A DNA stretch of 8,326 nucleotides, taken from contig JAUNAE010000160.1 of NCBI GenBank assembly GCA_030527765.1, positions 1-8,326 on the forward strand. The letters run 5' to 3'. Both the position numbers and the translations under genes were made by a program. The notes below the pieces were generated by a model. The model did not search any database and was not told the origin of the DNA. It worked only from the letters and a program-made list of their open reading frames with translations. Positions 5,828 to 8,326 of this stretch are shown piece by piece (position 1 is the first letter of the stretch; each line of letters starts with the position of its first letter). This DNA is from Eubacteriales bacterium. GTDB taxonomy: Bacteria > Bacillota_A > Clostridia > Lachnospirales > Lachnospiraceae.

Positions 5828-5866
5828 AGGTTAGAAAATAGTCTATGTTTAACCTGCCATGAATTC

Positions 5867-5895
5867 TTTACTTACTTATTATGATTTGATATAAT
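5867..5895 (+). promoter_or_regulatory. Promoter of the class A PBP gene
   Basis: TTTACT (5867-5872, four of six -35 bases) is followed by a 17-nt spacer and a perfect TATAAT (5890-5895), preceded by TGA so that it is an extended -10. The start would fall near 5902, leaving a very short leader of about 20 nt that is mostly the ribosome binding site AAAGGAGG (5908-5915, six bases before the ATG). Confidence 0.8.
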
Positions 5896-5921
5896 AGAAC
5901 GGATTATAAAGGAGGACTATC

Positions 5922-8326
5922 ATGAAATACGGTAAAAAAGCGGTCGATAAGAAACGCAATTCTTTGATTTCCCGATCGTCCATGATGGGTAAGCGAGCCG
6001 GGGTCTCGCTTATCCGTATCTTATTTGTCTCTTTGATCGCAGTGATCGTAATGGGCGCGAGTCTTGGAGTCGGCTCAATCAAAGGCATCATCGACAACGC
6101 CCCAAGCGTTGACGAAATCGACATAATGCCTCTTGGATATGCTTCTTTCCTGTACGATTACAACGGCAAACAGCTGCGAAAGCTTGCCGCCCCCAGTTCG
6201 AACCGAATGCCGGTCTCTCTGGAACAGATTCCGGAAGACCTTCAGAATGCCGTCATCGCGATTGAGGATGAGCGATTCCGTGAACACAATGGAATTGACG
6301 TCCGTGGTATTCTTCGTGCTGCAAGCAAGGTTCTGACAAGCGGAAGTTTTTCCGAGGGTGCAAGTACCATTACCCAGCAGCTTCTCAAAAATAACGTCTT
6401 CACAAGCTGGACCAGTGAGTCTACTCTTCTCGAGCGATTTACCCGTAAGCTTCAGGAGCAGTATCTGGCACTTCAGGTCGAGAAGAAATACAGCAAAGAT
6501 GTCATTCTGGAGAATTATCTGAATACCATTAACCTTGGCGCCGGTGCCTACGGTGTGCAGGCCGCGGCTCATCAGTACTTCAACAAAGATGTCTGGGACC
6601 TGAATCTTTCCGAGTGTGCAACACTCGCAGGAATTACCCAGAGTCCAAGCAAATACAACCCAATCGAGAACCCTTCCGACAATGCAAAACGTCGTCAGGA
6701 AGTTCTCCAGCATATGCTTGATCAGGGTTACATCGATCAGAACACATACGATTCTGTCATCAATGATGATGTTTACACAGAAATCGCAAATGCACAGACA
6801 TCCAATTCCGAGGCAACCCGTACTGTCTATTCCTATTTTGAGGATGAGCTGATCGATCAGGTAATCAATGATCTGATGAACATCAAGGGATACACAAAAA
6901 CACAGGCAAGCAACCTTGTGTACAGCGGCGGTCTCAAAATTTACACCACACAGGATCCGAGCATTCAGAGTATTCTGGATGAGGAATATGCAAACCCCGA
7001 CAACTATCCGGCAAACACCTACTATGCTCTGGATTATGCTCTTACCGTCGAAGAACCGGATGGTTCACAGACAAACTACAGCAAGGAGATGCTGAAGCTT
7101 TATTTCCAGAACGAAGATCCATCCTTTGATCTTCTTTTCAGTTCTCCGGAAGATGGACAGACCTATGTAGATCGCTACAAGGCAGATATTCTTTCCAATG
7201 GATCAAAGGTTATCGCAGAGAGAGTCAATTTTGCTCCTCAGCCTCAGTCTTCTATGAGTATCATAGATCAGCACACAGGTTATGTAAAAGCATTGATCGG
7301 AGGCCGCGGACAGAAAACCGCCAGCCTTACTCTGAACCGTGCAACAGATACAACCCGTCAGCCGGGATCTACCTTTAAGATTGTATCCACCTATGCTCCG
7401 GCACTGGATTCCCTGGGCATGGGACTTGCAACAACTTTCCTCGATGAAGAATACAGCTATCCGGACGGATCACCGGTCAACAATGCAAACCGTTCCCACG
7501 GGGGCGAGATGAGCATTCGTCGTGCGATTCAGTATTCTGTCAACGTCGTTGCTGTCAAGTGTCTGGAACTCGTAACTCCGGAACTGGGTCTTCAGTATCT
7601 GGACAACTTCGGTTTCACCACCCTTGCTCACGGTACCGCTGAAGATACCGATGCAAACGGAAATGTATGGACGGATGCAAACCTTCCGACAGCCCTTGGC
7701 GGTATTACTTACGGTGTAACAAACGTAGAGCTCTGTGCTTCCTATGCGGCAATTGCAAACGGCGGCAATTACATCAAACCAATTTATTACACGCGCATTG
7801 AAGATCACAATGGCAACATCCTGATCGATAATCAGTCTGTTTCCAGATCCGTAATCAAACCTACCACTGCATGGCTTCTGACCAGTGCTATGGAAGATGT
7901 TGTAACCAGCGGTACCGGTACGATGTGTCGTCTGGATTCCGGAATGCCTGTTGCCGGCAAAACCGGTACAACCGAGTCCTATAACGACCTCTGGTTTGTC
8001 GGATATACACCTTATTACACCTGTGCGGTATGGTCCGGATTCGATAACAACGAAAAACTTCCGGATGATGCCAGAAACTTCCATAAACAAATGTGGAAAA
8101 AAGTAATGACACGTATTCACCAGGATCTTGCAATTCAGGATTTCGTACAGCCATCCGGTATTGTTCAGGGATATGTGTGCAGCGAGTCCGGTCTCCTAGC
8201 AACGGACGGATGCCCGACGGTAGATGAGTACTTTGACGAAGCAAACCTTCCGACCGAGTACTGCAGCGGCTATCATATGTACTGGAGCGACGAAAGTGAT
8301 TACGACGATTCAGATTCTCTGAATAA
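5922..8326 (+). CDS. Class A penicillin-binding protein (bifunctional peptidoglycan synthase, PBP1a type), 3' end beyond window
   Basis: Polymerises lipid II into glycan strands and cross-links them at the outer face of the membrane. 801 codons are seen with no stop. Order: a basic cytoplasmic N terminus (1-29), one membrane anchor (about 30-52), then a GT51 glycosyltransferase with EDERFREHNG (115-124, catalytic E115), GASTITQQLLKN (146-157), RKLQEQYLALQVE (175-187) and the ILENYLNTINLGAGAYG motif (195-211). The transpeptidase has S483-T-F-K486 (active-site Ser), S539-V-N541 and K680-T-G-T. All catalytic motifs are intact. About 95 residues separate TTQDPSIQ (342-349) from SMSIIDQHTGYVKALIGG (444-461), much longer than usual. 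After the transpeptidase come C753 and C764 (VCSESGLLATDGCP) and C781, then an acidic Asp/Ser stretch up to the cut. AAAGGAGG six bases upstream makes the ATG at 5922 secure. Confidence 0.96.
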   Translation, partial: MKYGKKAVDKKRNSLISRSSMMGKRAGVSLIRILFVSLIAVIVMGASLGVGSIKGIIDNAPSVDEIDIMPLGYASFLYDYNGKQLRKLAAPSSNRMPVSLEQIPEDLQNAVIAIEDERFREHNGIDVRGILRAASKVLTSGSFSEGASTITQQLLKNNVFTSWTSESTLLERFTRKLQEQYLALQVEKKYSKDVILENYLNTINLGAGAYGVQAAAHQYFNKDVWDLNLSECATLAGITQSPSKYNPIENPSDNAKRRQEVLQHMLDQGYIDQNTYDSVINDDVYTEIANAQTSNSEATRTVYSYFEDELIDQVINDLMNIKGYTKTQASNLVYSGGLKIYTTQDPSIQSILDEEYANPDNYPANTYYALDYALTVEEPDGSQTNYSKEMLKLYFQNEDPSFDLLFSSPEDGQTYVDRYKADILSNGSKVIAERVNFAPQPQSSMSIIDQHTGYVKALIGGRGQKTASLTLNRATDTTRQPGSTFKIVSTYAPALDSLGMGLATTFLDEEYSYPDGSPVNNANRSHGGEMSIRRAIQYSVNVVAVKCLELVTPELGLQYLDNFGFTTLAHGTAEDTDANGNVWTDANLPTALGGITYGVTNVELCASYAAIANGGNYIKPIYYTRIEDHNGNILIDNQSVSRSVIKPTTAWLLTSAMEDVVTSGTGTMCRLDSGMPVAGKTGTTESYNDLWFVGYTPYYTCAVWSGFDNNEKLPDDARNFHKQMWKKVMTRIHQDLAIQDFVQPSGIVQGYVCSESGLLATDGCPTVDEYFDEANLPTEYCSGYHMYWSDESDYDDSDSLN
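5990..6012 (+). other. Hairpin within the first codons of the PBP gene
   Basis: TAAGCGAG (5990-5997) and CTCGCTTA (6005-6012) form a perfect 8-bp stem with a 7-nt loop (CCGGGGT). A G-U pair could extend it by one. It covers codons 24-30, just before the membrane anchor and about 70 nt after the start codon. The following bases are T-rich but contain no clean U run, so it is not a classical terminator. It could modulate mRNA stability or early elongation, or be a chance result of the codons used. Confidence 0.4.

Larger units (their letters stand above)
5772..5921. other. Divergent intergenic region between the IMPACT gene and the PBP gene
   Basis: This 150-bp region contains the PBP promoter on the plus strand and the IMPACT gene's ribosome binding site (GGGAGG, 5783-5778, minus). 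The best minus-strand promoter I can propose is TAAACT (5822-5817), an 18-nt spacer and TAAAAT (5798-5793), which is weak. A perfect 6-bp dyad (5810-5827) overlaps it. A wider imperfect hairpin pairs GGTTA (5829-5833) with TAACC (5850-5854). No small ORF is supported. Confidence 0.5.

Noticed and set aside
6075..6713. 212-codon minus-strand frame inside the PBP gene
   Set aside because: It is antisense to the glycosyltransferase motifs. The odd Cys- and Val-rich product follows from the reverse complement of those codons.
7470..8120. 216-codon minus-strand frame inside the PBP gene
   Set aside because: It is antisense to the conserved transpeptidase region and lacks a promoter, a ribosome binding site and any known domain.
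1..8326. Mobile elements, CRISPR arrays, phage or defence genes
   Set aside because: No transposase, integrase, spaced repeats or defence domains were seen. All gene-sized regions are explained by housekeeping families.

Overview
The window looks like core chromosome of a low-to-mid-GC Firmicute of class Clostridia, most likely a Lachnospiraceae relative. This placement is an inference from the protein style (RNase Z, the class A PBP with its long linker, and the IMPACT protein), from strong AGGAGG-like ribosome binding sites and sigma-A type promoters, and from the order tsaE-tsaB-rimI. No mobile element, CRISPR array, phage gene or toxin-antitoxin pair is visible.

Layout, left to right. 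Bases 1-52 hold the 5' part of a tRNA-Ser(UGA) on the minus strand, cut by the window edge inside its long variable arm. A near-consensus promoter lies just upstream of it (103-131). Bases 196-4473 are a tightly packed minus-strand operon that reads right to left: tsaE, tsaB, rimI, rnz, tsaD, ispD. Its junctions are a 1-nt overlap, a 3-nt gap, a 7-nt overlap, a 3-nt gap and a 26-nt gap. A 121-bp divergent promoter region (4474-4594) separates this operon from a plus-strand cyclophilin-type peptidyl-prolyl isomerase (4595-5113). That gene converges, with one base between stop codons, on a minus-strand YigZ/IMPACT-family gene (5115-5771). A second divergent region (5772-5921) leads to a plus-strand class A penicillin-binding protein (from 5922) that is still open at the window end (801 codons seen).

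How the genes work together. TsaB, TsaD and TsaE are three of the four bacterial proteins that make t6A37 on ANN-decoding tRNAs; the TsaC/Sua5 step is not in the window. RNase Z trims tRNA 3' ends, and RimI acetylates a ribosomal protein, so five of the six operon genes concern tRNA or ribosome maturation. IspD belongs to the MEP isoprenoid pathway, which supplies the prenyl donor for i6A37. The neighbouring tRNA-Ser(UGA) has the A36-A37-A38 loop used by MiaA. The isomerase, the IMPACT protein and the PBP are housekeeping genes in their own transcription units.

The points that reward a second look are regulatory: two divergent promoters that share one palindromic -10 box, a terminator written inside the coding end of the opposing gene, a repeated start-site element near the tRNA promoter, and an 8-bp hairpin early in the PBP gene. 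I see no convincing new multi-gene system.
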